Shown: one piece after another, positions 22,736 to 29,534 of the stretch | How positions within the stretch are numbered: the first letter of the stretch is position 1 | How the letters are laid out: each line of letters begins with the position of its first letter | Source of the DNA: CAIMFV01 sp040757715 | GTDB lineage: Bacteria > Pseudomonadota > Alphaproteobacteria > Caulobacterales > Caulobacteraceae | Direction: 5' to 3' | Assembly: GCA_040757715.1 (NCBI GenBank) | Contig: JBFLWS010000013.1 | Location: 1 to 64,000, forward strand | DNA length: 64,000 nt | The notes under the pieces: generated by a model | Seen by the model: the letters and a program-made list of their open reading frames with translations, nothing else | Database searches by the model: none | Told to the model about the DNA's origin: nothing | Translations under genes and position numbers: made by a program

Positions 22736-22804
22736 GTGTCTCATTGTCCCCAACCGCGGATGCAATCCGTGACCTGGAGCCTGACGATGGGGGATCGCGC
22801 CTAG
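22736..22804 (+). CDS. Putative 22-residue small protein or leader peptide
   Basis: GTG at 22736 opens 22 codons (MSHCPQPRMQSVTWSLTMGD, then R-A) closed by TAG at 22802. The stop lies in the first bases of a palindromic repeat that could act as attenuator or 3' stabiliser. The GTG directly abuts the ultra-long Shine-Dalgarno, a spacing too short for normal initiation; ATG 22760 is 24 nt downstream of it. So either a regulatory uORF or a non-coding RNA with an SD mimic. No gene follows on this strand for 1.3 kb. Unrecognised peptide. Confidence 0.35.
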   Translation: MSHCPQPRMQSVTWSLTMGDRA

Positions 22805-22852
22805 AGCATTTTCCGAAAAGTGGGTACCGGTTTTCGGGCGAAAAATGCTCTA
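22802..22852. repeat. Palindromic repeat R1, hairpin A
   Basis: Arms GAGCATTTT/AAAATGCTC (22804-22812 with 22842-22850) around the shared core CGAAAAGTGG-gta-CCGGTTTTCG. Same core as copies at 23021, 42272 and (reversed) 48169, but with different, still complementary arms. Confidence 0.85.
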
Positions 22853-22867
22853 AATTCAGATGGATAT

Positions 22868-22897
22868 GAGCAAAATCCGATTGATCGGATTTTGCTC
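22868..22897. repeat. Palindromic repeat R1, hairpin B
   Basis: Perfect 13-bp stem beginning GAGCAAAATCCGA (22868-22880 with 22885-22897), 4-nt loop TTGA. It follows hairpin A after a 15-nt spacer, the same layout as at 42338-42384. Confidence 0.8.
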
Positions 22898-23020
22898 TAG
22901 GGCGTCGAGCACTCAAGGCTTTAGTCTCGGAGCCGCACACGCGGCCACGACGATGGAAAGAAGGGTCGGTCCAGCGGGGGCGAAAGCTCGGCGCCGGGCC
23001 GGCCCTTCGCCGTTTTTGTG

Positions 23021-23065
23021 CGGGCTCGAGGAAAAGTGGGAACCGGTTTTCCGCCCGCGAGCCCG
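23021..23065. repeat. Palindromic repeat R4 with GC-rich arms
   Basis: Arms CGGGCTCG/CGAGCCCG (23021-23028 with 23058-23065) around GAAAAGTGG-gaa-CCGGTTTTC. It is a member of the 22802/42272 repeat family with a wholly different but complementary outer stem. No hairpin B is seen next to it. Confidence 0.75.
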
Positions 23066-23086
23066 CGAAAAAAAGTTTATCCTAAC

Positions 23087-23120
23087 AAAAAGCCCCGCCA
23101 GGCGCGGACCTGACGGGGCT
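23087..23120 (-). terminator. Rho-independent terminator of the glycine-zipper gene
   Basis: On the minus strand AGCCCCGTCAGG...CCTGGCGGGGCT (23091-23120) folds into a GC-rich stem and is followed by TTTT. It lies 20 nt beyond the stop codon of the gene at 23141. Confidence 0.85.
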
Positions 23121-23140
23121 CGAGACTTCAAAGGCGCGGA

Positions 23141-23803
23141 TCAGTAAGTCCGCGGATGCTCCGACATGTACTCGTCCCAATGGATGCGGTGGGCGACGTC
23201 GTTCAGCTCGTTGAACAGGCGATTGCGATCCGGAGGCGTCAAATAGCCGCCATTGTGGAAGCGATCGCTGTCTTCCTCATGCTGGATCTCGTCCAGGCGG
23301 TGATAGAGGCGGTTGCGCTCACGCGGCGACAGCCAGCCGTCCTGATCCACCCGCGCCACCTGGCTGCGCAGGAAGGCGATGCGCTCGTGGATGCGCGGCG
23401 GGGCGCCGTACCACACATCGCCGTAGGGGGCCGGCGCGAAGGCAGGCTCTTCATAGACCGGGGGCGGCGGGGGTGGCGGCGGGGGCGCCTCGTAGACATA
23501 GCCTTCGGGGCAGGCCACGTGCTGACCCGCGTCGCTGCCGATCATACCGCCGACCACGGCGCCGCCGACGCCGCCCACCACAGCGCCTTCGCCCTTGTGG
23601 TGATGGCCGGCCACGGCGCTGCCCAAGAGGGCGCCGGCGATGCCGCCGATGATGGCGCCTTCCGCGGTGGCGTTGGGATCCTTCACCTTGACGCAACCAT
23701 AGGGCACGGACTGGGCCGAGGCGGCGCCCGCCAGCAGCACGGCGAGGAGGGACCCGACGGCGAGCCGCGCCGGCCAGGGGGAGGTTTGGGGGCTCATCAA
23801 CAT
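23141..23803 (-). CDS. Exported glycine-zipper (2TM) protein
   Basis: 220 aa. An N-terminal signal peptide (LAVGSLLAVLLAGAASA) is followed by a glycine-zipper pair (EGAIIGGIAGALLGSAVAG and GEGAVVGGVGGAVVGGMIG), as in 17-kDa surface antigen/YMGG proteins that sit in the outer membrane or periplasm. A polyproline linker (nine Pro in a row) leads to a C-terminal charged helical domain with paired RNRLYHRLDEIQ and RNRLFNELNDVA segments. GAAAGG lies 5 nt before ATG 23803. Role unknown; probably cell-envelope structural. Confidence 0.8.
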   Translation of the reverse strand: MLMSPQTSPWPARLAVGSLLAVLLAGAASAQSVPYGCVKVKDPNATAEGAIIGGIAGALLGSAVAGHHHKGEGAVVGGVGGAVVGGMIGSDAGQHVACPEGYVYEAPPPPPPPPPVYEEPAFAPAPYGDVWYGAPPRIHERIAFLRSQVARVDQDGWLSPRERNRLYHRLDEIQHEEDSDRFHNGGYLTPPDRNRLFNELNDVAHRIHWDEYMSEHPRTY

Positions 23804-24155
23804 GTTGCGCCTTTCAAACTAAGGGTTCCACTAGAACGAATGATCCTACGGTACGCTCAACGCTCCAAACGAGGAATTTCATCCCTCAAAAAGCGAAGCC
23901 AGGCGCGCCGTCGGCATGGCCCAGTCTTAGCGGCCCTTCCTTGAAGGCCGCACGACAAGGCGGTTCACCTCGCGTTCATGTGATGGAACTTCGGCCAAAG
24001 CGCGGCGAACGCCGCCCTGGCGATTGCCTGGACCTCTCAGGTAAGCTACGCCGACGGCGGTTTTGGGAGATCTCAACATGGTCCAGCGTCACCGCTGAAG
24101 CGGCAAATCCTCGCTCGCGAGACATCGCTGACCAAACCCCAATTCGAGACTCATC
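23804..24155. other. Intergenic stretch with hairpin and a weak LexA-like match
   Basis: 352 nt between divergent genes. It must hold the promoters of the glycine-zipper gene (minus) and the SDR gene (plus). A hairpin with GCGGCC/GGCCGC ends lies at 23930-23951, without a T-tract. GTTC-N7-GTTC occurs at 23963-23977, which matches the LexA consensus but may be chance. No ORF is convincing. Confidence 0.4.
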
Positions 24156-24935
24156 ATGCAAAGACTGATTGGAAAGACGTGCGTCGTCACCGGCGCGGCG
24201 CGGGGCATTGGCCGCGCCATAGCAGAAGCCTTCCTGGCCGAGGGCGCTGAAGTTCTGGCCGCCGACAAGGACGAGGTCGGCGGCCAGGCCATGGCCCGCG
24301 AAACCGGCTGCGACTTTATTCATATGGATGTGGCCCGCGAGGCGGACTGGGCGGCCCTGGCCAAGCGCGCGCCAGCGCCGCACGTGCTGGTGAACAACGT
24401 CGGCGTCACCGGGTTCGAAGGGGGCGCGGTCGCCCATGACCCGGAACATGCCGAGCTTGAGGCCTGGCGCGCCGTGCATGCGGTGAACCTGGACGGGGTC
24501 TTTCTCGGTTGCCGCTATGCGATCCGGGCCATGAAGGGGCGAGGGACGGGCGCCATCATCAACATCTCATCTCGCTCCGGCCTGGTGGGCATTCCGATGG
24601 CGGCAGCCTATGCGTCGAGCAAGGCGGCGGTGCGCAACCATACCAAGTCGGTGGCGCTCTACTGCGCGCAAATGGGATGGGCCATCCGCTGCAATTCCAT
24701 CCATCCCGCGGCGATCCTCACCCCCATGTGGGAGCCCATGCTGGGCGAGGGCCCGGAGCGCGAGGCCCGCATGGCGGCCTTCGTCGCCGACACGCCCTTG
24801 CGGCGGTTCGGTCGGCCTGAAGAGGTGGCGGCCATAGCAGTGCTGCTGGCCTCGGACGAGGCGACCTACGTCACCGGCGGCGAATTCAACATCGACGGCG
24901 GGCTGTTGGCAGGCTCGGCCGCCGCACCGGGGTGA
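24156..24935 (+). CDS. Short-chain dehydrogenase/reductase (SDR)
   Basis: 259 aa classical SDR, NAD(H)-dependent oxidoreductase. The cofactor loop TGAARGIG is at residues 12-19, NNVG near 85-88, the catalytic Ser in NISSRSG and the YASSK Tyr/Lys near 153-157. The C-terminal TGGEFNIDGGLL is also typical. Substrate unknown. An acidic residue after beta2 (ADKD) favours NAD over NADP. The gene stands alone. Confidence 0.88.
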   Translation: MQRLIGKTCVVTGAARGIGRAIAEAFLAEGAEVLAADKDEVGGQAMARETGCDFIHMDVAREADWAALAKRAPAPHVLVNNVGVTGFEGGAVAHDPEHAELEAWRAVHAVNLDGVFLGCRYAIRAMKGRGTGAIINISSRSGLVGIPMAAAYASSKAAVRNHTKSVALYCAQMGWAIRCNSIHPAAILTPMWEPMLGEGPEREARMAAFVADTPLRRFGRPEEVAAIAVLLASDEATYVTGGEFNIDGGLLAGSAAAPG

Positions 24936-24952
24936 CGGGGTGGATATCTCAA

Positions 24953-25069
24953 ATTCCGCTCACCCTCGCGGAGGCGAGGGCCCAGGCGTTTTTGGATGAC
25001 CTGCGCCTAGCTAGTGTTTGAATTGAAAAACAAACCTAGGTCCTCGCTGCCGCGAGGATGAGCGGGAAT
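24953..25069. repeat. MITE-like element with long imperfect inverted ends
   Basis: About 38-bp imperfect inverted ends: ATTCCGCTCACCCTCGCGG (24953-24971) pairs with the complement of CCGCGAGGATGAGCGGGAAT (25050-25069), and the match continues inward through GCGAGG and CCTAGG. The centre is AT-rich, around GTTTGAATTGAAAAACAAAC. No ORF is inside. It lies just after the SDR stop and could act as its terminator. Confidence 0.7.
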
Positions 25070-25144
25070 ATGGTGCGCGCAGAGAGCTTCACTTGCGGCG
25101 ATAATTAGCGGATAGGTGGTTCTGCTTTTTGGGGGCGTGCAGAC

Positions 25145-25684
25145 ATGCTGCTGGAACTGGCCGTGATTTCGTCCATTCAGTTGGGAAGCGGCGAGGGCTT
25201 CCGTGTCCGAGAGTGGGGAGGATTTTCCCGATGGAGCCTCCCGAGCAATTCGACGACCTGGGTTCTTGAAATCTCACCATCATCAGACTCGCATGAGCCG
25301 CAACCGGAGTGGTGGGTGCTGGAAAGGCATCAAACACCCCTTCTTCAATTTTCCCACAAGCCGCAGGAAGCATGGTCTTGGGCGGATTCAAGAACTTGCC
25401 CGCAAATGATGGCGGTCCTGAAAACCTTATCCAATCTGGAGATTCCGCGAATAACGCCGCCAGGCGTTGTTTCCACACCGAAGCCCGTGGAAGTCATTGA
25501 TGGGGACGACTACCGTATCTGGTTCAAGGCGATTTATCCGTCGGGCTTTTACTCTGGACGTGGCGAAGTGGGCGGATCGAATGGCAGTCCTGTCGCCAAG
25601 TGGGTTGACGATGCGGAACAGTCTTTGAACTCCTGTTGGAGTTCCATGCCGCCAGCCCACATCCTCCAAAACGGTCAGCGGTGA
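25145..25684 (+). CDS. Hypothetical protein
   Basis: 179 aa, no family recognised. It is soluble and rich in Trp, Ser and Pro, with no signal peptide or membrane helix. The C-terminal half (DDYRIWFKAIYPSGFYSGRG) reads like a folded domain. The region is lower in GC than the flanking genes, which suggests recent acquisition. It lies between the MITE-like element and the convergent isovaleryl-CoA dehydrogenase gene (16-nt gap). No clear Shine-Dalgarno, so the start is uncertain and the gene could be decayed. Confidence 0.45.
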   Translation: MLLELAVISSIQLGSGEGFRVREWGGFSRWSLPSNSTTWVLEISPSSDSHEPQPEWWVLERHQTPLLQFSHKPQEAWSWADSRTCPQMMAVLKTLSNLEIPRITPPGVVSTPKPVEVIDGDDYRIWFKAIYPSGFYSGRGEVGGSNGSPVAKWVDDAEQSLNSCWSSMPPAHILQNGQR

Positions 25685-25700
25685 AAGCGGCTCGACCCGC

Positions 25701-26867
25701 TCATCCCCCCAACAGCTCCCGGCCGATGAGGAAGCGGCGGATCTCGTTGGTGCCGGCGCCGATGTCGTAGAGCTTGGCGTCGCGCAGCAGGCGCTCCACC
25801 GGGAACTCCTTGGTGTAGCCGGCGCCGCCCAGGGTCTGGATGGCCTCCAGCGCGCATTTCACCGCGTTCTCCGAGGCGAGCAGGATCGAGCCGGCGGCGT
25901 CGAAGCGGGTGGTGAGCCCGGCGTCGCAGGCCCTGGCCACCGCATAGACGTAAGCCCTGGCCGAGTTGAGGGCCACATACATGTCGGCCACCTTGCCCTG
26001 CATGAGCTGGAACGAGCCGATGGGCTTGCCGAACTGCTTGCGCTCGCGAACATAAGGCAGCACCACGTCGAGGCAGGCCTGCATGATGCCGAGAGGCCCG
26101 GCCGCCAGCACCGCGCGCTCATAGTCGAGCCCGCTCATCAAGACGCCCGCGCCGCCGCCCACCGGGCCCATGACGTTCTCTTCAGGCACTTCGCAGTCCT
26201 CGAACACCAGCTCGGCGGTGTCCGAGCCGCGCATGCCCATCTTGTCCAGCTTGTTCGAGACGCTGAAGCCCTTCATGCCCTTTTCGACGAGGAAGGCGGT
26301 GACCCCGCGGCTCGCCGCCTCCGGGTCGGTCTTGGCGTAGACCACCAGGGTGTCGGCGTGGGGGGCGTTGGTGATCCAGAACTTCGTGCCGTTGAGCACA
26401 TAGCGTTCGCCCCGCCGCTCGGCGCGCAGGCGCATGCCCATGACGTCGGAGCCGGCGCCAGCCTCGCTCATGGCGAGCGACCCCACATGCTCGCCGGAGA
26501 TCAGCTTGGGCAGGTAGCGGGCCTTCTGCTCGGGCCTGCCCCAGCGGCGGATCTGGTTCACGCACAGATTGGAGTGGGCGCCATAGGAGAGGCCCACCGA
26601 GGCCGAGGCCCGGCTCACCTCCTCCATGGCCACCACGTGGTGCAGATAGCCGAGGCCGAGGCCGCCGAACTCTTCCTCCACGGTGATGCCGTGCAGGCCT
26701 AGCTCGCCCATCTGCGGCCAGAGCTGGCGCGGGAAGGCGTTGGTCGCGTCGATCTCCGCCGCCAGGGGCGCGATCTTGTCGGCGGCGAAGCGAGCCGTGG
26801 TGTCGCGGATGGCGTCGGCGGTGTCGCCAAGACCGAAGTCGAGTCCGGGGGCGTGATTGGTCAGCAT
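25701..26867 (-). CDS. ivd: Isovaleryl-CoA dehydrogenase
   Basis: 388 aa acyl-CoA dehydrogenase. It oxidises isovaleryl-CoA to 3-methylcrotonyl-CoA in leucine degradation, passing electrons to ETF. The catalytic glutamate sits in helix G (E250 in GLDYERAVLAAGPLG), the position specific to isovaleryl-CoA dehydrogenases; other family members use a glutamate about 120 residues later. Also seen: MSEAGAGSDVMGM, KFWITNAPHAD and the C-terminal RDAKLYDIGAGTNEIRRFLI. The usual methylcrotonyl-CoA carboxylase genes are not adjacent. Confidence 0.92.
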   Translation of the reverse strand: MLTNHAPGLDFGLGDTADAIRDTTARFAADKIAPLAAEIDATNAFPRQLWPQMGELGLHGITVEEEFGGLGLGYLHHVVAMEEVSRASASVGLSYGAHSNLCVNQIRRWGRPEQKARYLPKLISGEHVGSLAMSEAGAGSDVMGMRLRAERRGERYVLNGTKFWITNAPHADTLVVYAKTDPEAASRGVTAFLVEKGMKGFSVSNKLDKMGMRGSDTAELVFEDCEVPEENVMGPVGGGAGVLMSGLDYERAVLAAGPLGIMQACLDVVLPYVRERKQFGKPIGSFQLMQGKVADMYVALNSARAYVYAVARACDAGLTTRFDAAGSILLASENAVKCALEAIQTLGGAGYTKEFPVERLLRDAKLYDIGAGTNEIRRFLIGRELLGG

Positions 26868-26910
26868 GGGCGGAGTGCTACCACGCCGCCCAAAACGGTC
26901 AATGAGGTGC

Positions 26911-28296
26911 TTATTCCGCGTGCGGCCAGTCGGCGTGGGCGTCGGGGCCGGGGTGGAAGCCGGCCGGATGCTCGCTGAATGCGGTCTCGTCCACCGGCTC
27001 GGCCGGGGCGGCGGCGCCGAGCGCCCGCACCAGGAAGAAGGCCGCCGCCGGGGCCATCATCACCACGCCCACGAGGCCGAGGGCGAGGTTCAGGAGGTTG
27101 GCCTGGCGGAACAGGGAGACGATGGCGAAGGCGAACAGCGCCACTCCCGCGATGGCGAGGGCGTAGAAGGGCTCAGGCCGGTTGAACAGCGAGCGCTTGG
27201 GCGCGGGCTCGGCCTCCGGCGCGCCGTGGTCGATCCAGGGCGCCGGCGGAGCGTGAGCTTCGGGTTCGTAGGGCTCGTGAGTATAGGGTTCGGGTGCGTC
27301 GAACAGGCTGGGCTCGGGTTCGTGAACCTCCGGCTGGGAGAGCAGCGGCGCGGCGTAAAAGGTCGGGCGCTGCGGCGGCGGGGGCGGCGACCAGGCGATG
27401 GGGGCCGGCGGCGGGGGCAGCTCGAAGCCGGCGTCGCGGGTGAAGGGCGGGGCGGCGGGTTCGGCGTGAACTTCCGGCTCCTCCGGGACCAGCACCGGCT
27501 CAGGCGGCTGGGCGGGCGGCGAAACCATCACTGGCGTCACCACCGGGGGCGCGGGCGGCGCGGCTTCGGCGACGGGTTGGGGCGAGGCTTCCGGCAACGG
27601 CTCGGCCAGCTTCAGCGCCGCCTGACGCGCGGCCACGTCGGCGATGGCGCTGGCAGGGGTGGGAGCAAGGTCGCCCTCCCGGCCCGGCGGGATCTGCAGA
27701 CCCACCGTCGCGGCGGGGCCTTCCAGGGGCGCGGTGACGATCACCGCCTTTTCGTGCGCCTCGGCCCAGGCCTTGGCCGCGGCCACCACTGAGTTGTCGA
27801 ACTCGGGGCGCACCACCGGCGAGGGGGCGGGGGCGAAGCCTTCCGGCGGGGTGAGGAAGAGGGCCTTCTCGGCGGCGCGTCGGCGCACCAGAGCGTCCAC
27901 CACCACGTCTTCGCCGTCGAAGGCGGCCCGGCGCCACAGCTCCAGCGCCGCGGCGGCCTCGAGATAGGCGCCTTCGTTCAGGCGCTTCAGCACCGTGGCG
28001 CCCTTGAAGTTCTCCACCCCGATATTGAAGGCGAAGGCGACCAGCGCGTCGAACTGATTGGCGTTGATGGGCGCGAGCATCAGCGGCTCGATGGCCCTTG
28101 CGACCTCGGAAAGGTCGAACATCAGGAGCGCCTCGGCGTCGGTCTCGCTCACCTCGGCCCCCTCGCGGGCGGCGCGGGTGTGGCCATAGCCCACCGTCCA
28201 GCCGCCGTTCGGCAGGCGGGCGGCCTTGGCGCGGAAGCCTTCAAAGCGCTTGACGAGCGCGACGGCGGCAGAGGTGACCCGCGGATGCAGCTGCAT
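26911..28296 (-). CDS. GH24 lysozyme-like protein with membrane-anchored Pro-rich tail
   Basis: 461 aa. Residues 8-140 are a phage-type (T4/P21-like) lysozyme domain: FEGF with catalytic E19, and GGWTVGYGHT with T34. The catalytic Asp expected nine residues after E19 is Leu28, so activity may be altered. A long Pro/Ala/Glu-rich region follows, then two hydrophobic helices near the C-terminus (ALAIAGVALFAFAIVSLF; LGLVGVVMMAPAAAFFLV). The fusion suggests a resident cell-wall protein rather than a phage endolysin. ATG 28296 is chosen; the frame to 28344 adds a non-conserved leader. Confidence 0.78.
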   Translation of the reverse strand: MQLHPRVTSAAVALVKRFEGFRAKAARLPNGGWTVGYGHTRAAREGAEVSETDAEALLMFDLSEVARAIEPLMLAPINANQFDALVAFAFNIGVENFKGATVLKRLNEGAYLEAAAALELWRRAAFDGEDVVVDALVRRRAAEKALFLTPPEGFAPAPSPVVRPEFDNSVVAAAKAWAEAHEKAVIVTAPLEGPAATVGLQIPPGREGDLAPTPASAIADVAARQAALKLAEPLPEASPQPVAEAAPPAPPVVTPVMVSPPAQPPEPVLVPEEPEVHAEPAAPPFTRDAGFELPPPPAPIAWSPPPPPQRPTFYAAPLLSQPEVHEPEPSLFDAPEPYTHEPYEPEAHAPPAPWIDHGAPEAEPAPKRSLFNRPEPFYALAIAGVALFAFAIVSLFRQANLLNLALGLVGVVMMAPAAAFFLVRALGAAAPAEPVDETAFSEHPAGFHPGPDAHADWPHAE

Positions 28297-28516
28297 GTGA
28301 CCCAACTTGAGACGACTGAGGGGTGTCCTCGCTCCCCCAAGCAAGAACGCGGCCGCCCCAAAATCCTCGTAATCTCTTAGCGCCTCATACCGCTATTGCG
28401 CGACGGGCGCGCGTCGATCCGGCCTTGTGTCGCCGCTTGAGCGAATCACAAATGAGCGAGGCGGTAATTTGGATGCCAGAGCGGCTGGGCCATCGTGGCG
28501 GGGAGGGAGACAAGGG

Positions 28517-29332
28517 ATGAGCGAGGCCTTCGCCGACTGGATCGGCCGCCGGGAGACGCGGGAAGATTTGATGGACCGCCGCCGCGCCGACGCCCTGGCC
28601 GCGGCGCTGGGGGATGCGCCGACGGCGGCCGACGCCGCGCCGCCGCTGCGCCACTGGCTGCTGTTCTGGGACCCCAAGACCCCAGCCGAGACCGGCCCCG
28701 ACGGTCACGCCAACACCAGCGGCTTCCTGCCCCCAATGCCGGGCGCGCGGCGCATGTGGGCGGCGGGCGAGGTGGAGTTCCTCGCGCCCCTCCTTTTCGA
28801 CCAGCCGGTATCGCGGGTGAGCGAGATCGCGGCGGTGACGCAGAAATCAGGGGCGAGCGGGCCGCTCACCTTCGTCACGGTGCGGCATGAGCTGAGCCAG
28901 GACAGGCGGCTGTGCGTGGCCGAGCGCCAGGATCTGGTCTATCGCGCACCCGCCCCCGCCAGCGCGCCCCGCCGGACGCCGCCGCCGACAGAAGCGACCT
29001 GGCGGCGGGAGATCACGCCGGACCCGGTGCTCCTCTTTCGCTTTTCGGCCCTGACCTTCAACAGCCATCGCATTCATTATGACCGCGACTATGCCCGCGA
29101 TGTGGAGGGTTACGCCGGCCTTGTGGTGCACGGGCCGCTGCAGGCCCTGCTGATGCTGGACCTCGCCCGCGGACATCTCACCGAGCCCGTGCGGCGCTTT
29201 TCCTATAGGGGCCGCGCCCCGGCCCTCGATCTCGCCCCGCTTGAGGTCTGCGGCGCGCCGGAGGGGGCGGGGGCGAGCCTGTGGACCGCGCAGAGCGGCG
29301 GGGTGTGCATGCAGGGCCGCGCCGAGACGTGA
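28517..29332 (+). CDS. MaoC/HTD2-like hydratase (mesaconyl-C4-CoA or itaconyl-CoA hydratase type)
   Basis: 271 aa with an N-terminal FAS1-like dehydratase domain and a C-terminal hot-dog domain. The signature FNSHRIHYDRDYARDVEGY and VVHGPLQALLMLDL is characteristic of mesaconyl-C4-CoA/itaconyl-CoA hydratases and HTD2. ATG 28517 follows AGGGAGACAAGGG; an upstream frame to 28427 is ignored. It fits the acyl-CoA metabolism genes in the window, but no CoA-transferase or citramalyl-CoA lyase is adjacent, so the exact substrate is open. Confidence 0.8.
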   Translation: MSEAFADWIGRRETREDLMDRRRADALAAALGDAPTAADAAPPLRHWLLFWDPKTPAETGPDGHANTSGFLPPMPGARRMWAAGEVEFLAPLLFDQPVSRVSEIAAVTQKSGASGPLTFVTVRHELSQDRRLCVAERQDLVYRAPAPASAPRRTPPPTEATWRREITPDPVLLFRFSALTFNSHRIHYDRDYARDVEGYAGLVVHGPLQALLMLDLARGHLTEPVRRFSYRGRAPALDLAPLEVCGAPEGAGASLWTAQSGGVCMQGRAET

Positions 29333-29352
29333 AAATCCCCAAAGCTTAGCGC

Positions 29353-29381
29353 TTGCGAGGGCCGGGCCGCTCGGCTATAGC
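29353..29381 (+). promoter_or_regulatory. Promoter candidate for tRNA-Val
   Basis: TTGCGA (29353-29358), 17-nt spacer, TATAGC (29376-29381) within GGCTATAGCC. The -10 resembles the GCTANAWC form of alphaproteobacterial housekeeping promoters. It ends 40 nt before the tRNA. Confidence 0.5.
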
Positions 29382-29421
29382 CTCCGCCTTCCTGACGCGC
29401 CGGTGGTTCACCGGGCCGGGC

Positions 29422-29496
29422 GGACGCGTAGCTCAGCGGGAGAGCACACCCTTCACACGGGTGGGGTCGTAGGTTCAATCCCTACCGCGTCCACCA
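29422..29496 (+). tRNA. tRNA-Val (CAC)
   Basis: 75-nt cloverleaf. Acceptor GGACGCG/CGCGTCC, anticodon stem CACCC/GGGTG with loop TTCACAC (CAC at 29454-29456), T-arm GTAGGTTCAATCCCTAC, encoded CCA at 29494-29496. It stands alone and marks the left border of the fucosidase island. Confidence 0.96.
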
Positions 29497-29534
29497 TCTC
29501 CGCCCTCAAAAATCAGCACCTCAAACGTCGGCGC

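Noticed and set aside
22720..22740. 3' end of a 16S rRNA gene on the minus strand
   Set aside because: Only the last 17 nt match; the preceding conserved helix-45 sequence (GGAACCTGCGG) is absent.
23930..23951. GCGGCC/GGCCGC hairpin as terminator
   Set aside because: No T-tract follows on either strand and no gene ends next to it.
23963..23977. Second GTTC-N7-GTTC (LexA-like) match
   Set aside because: One or two matches are expected by chance in 64 kb; it lies in GC-rich sequence 180 bp from any start and the downstream SDR is not an SOS-type gene. Kept only as a note in the intergenic entry.
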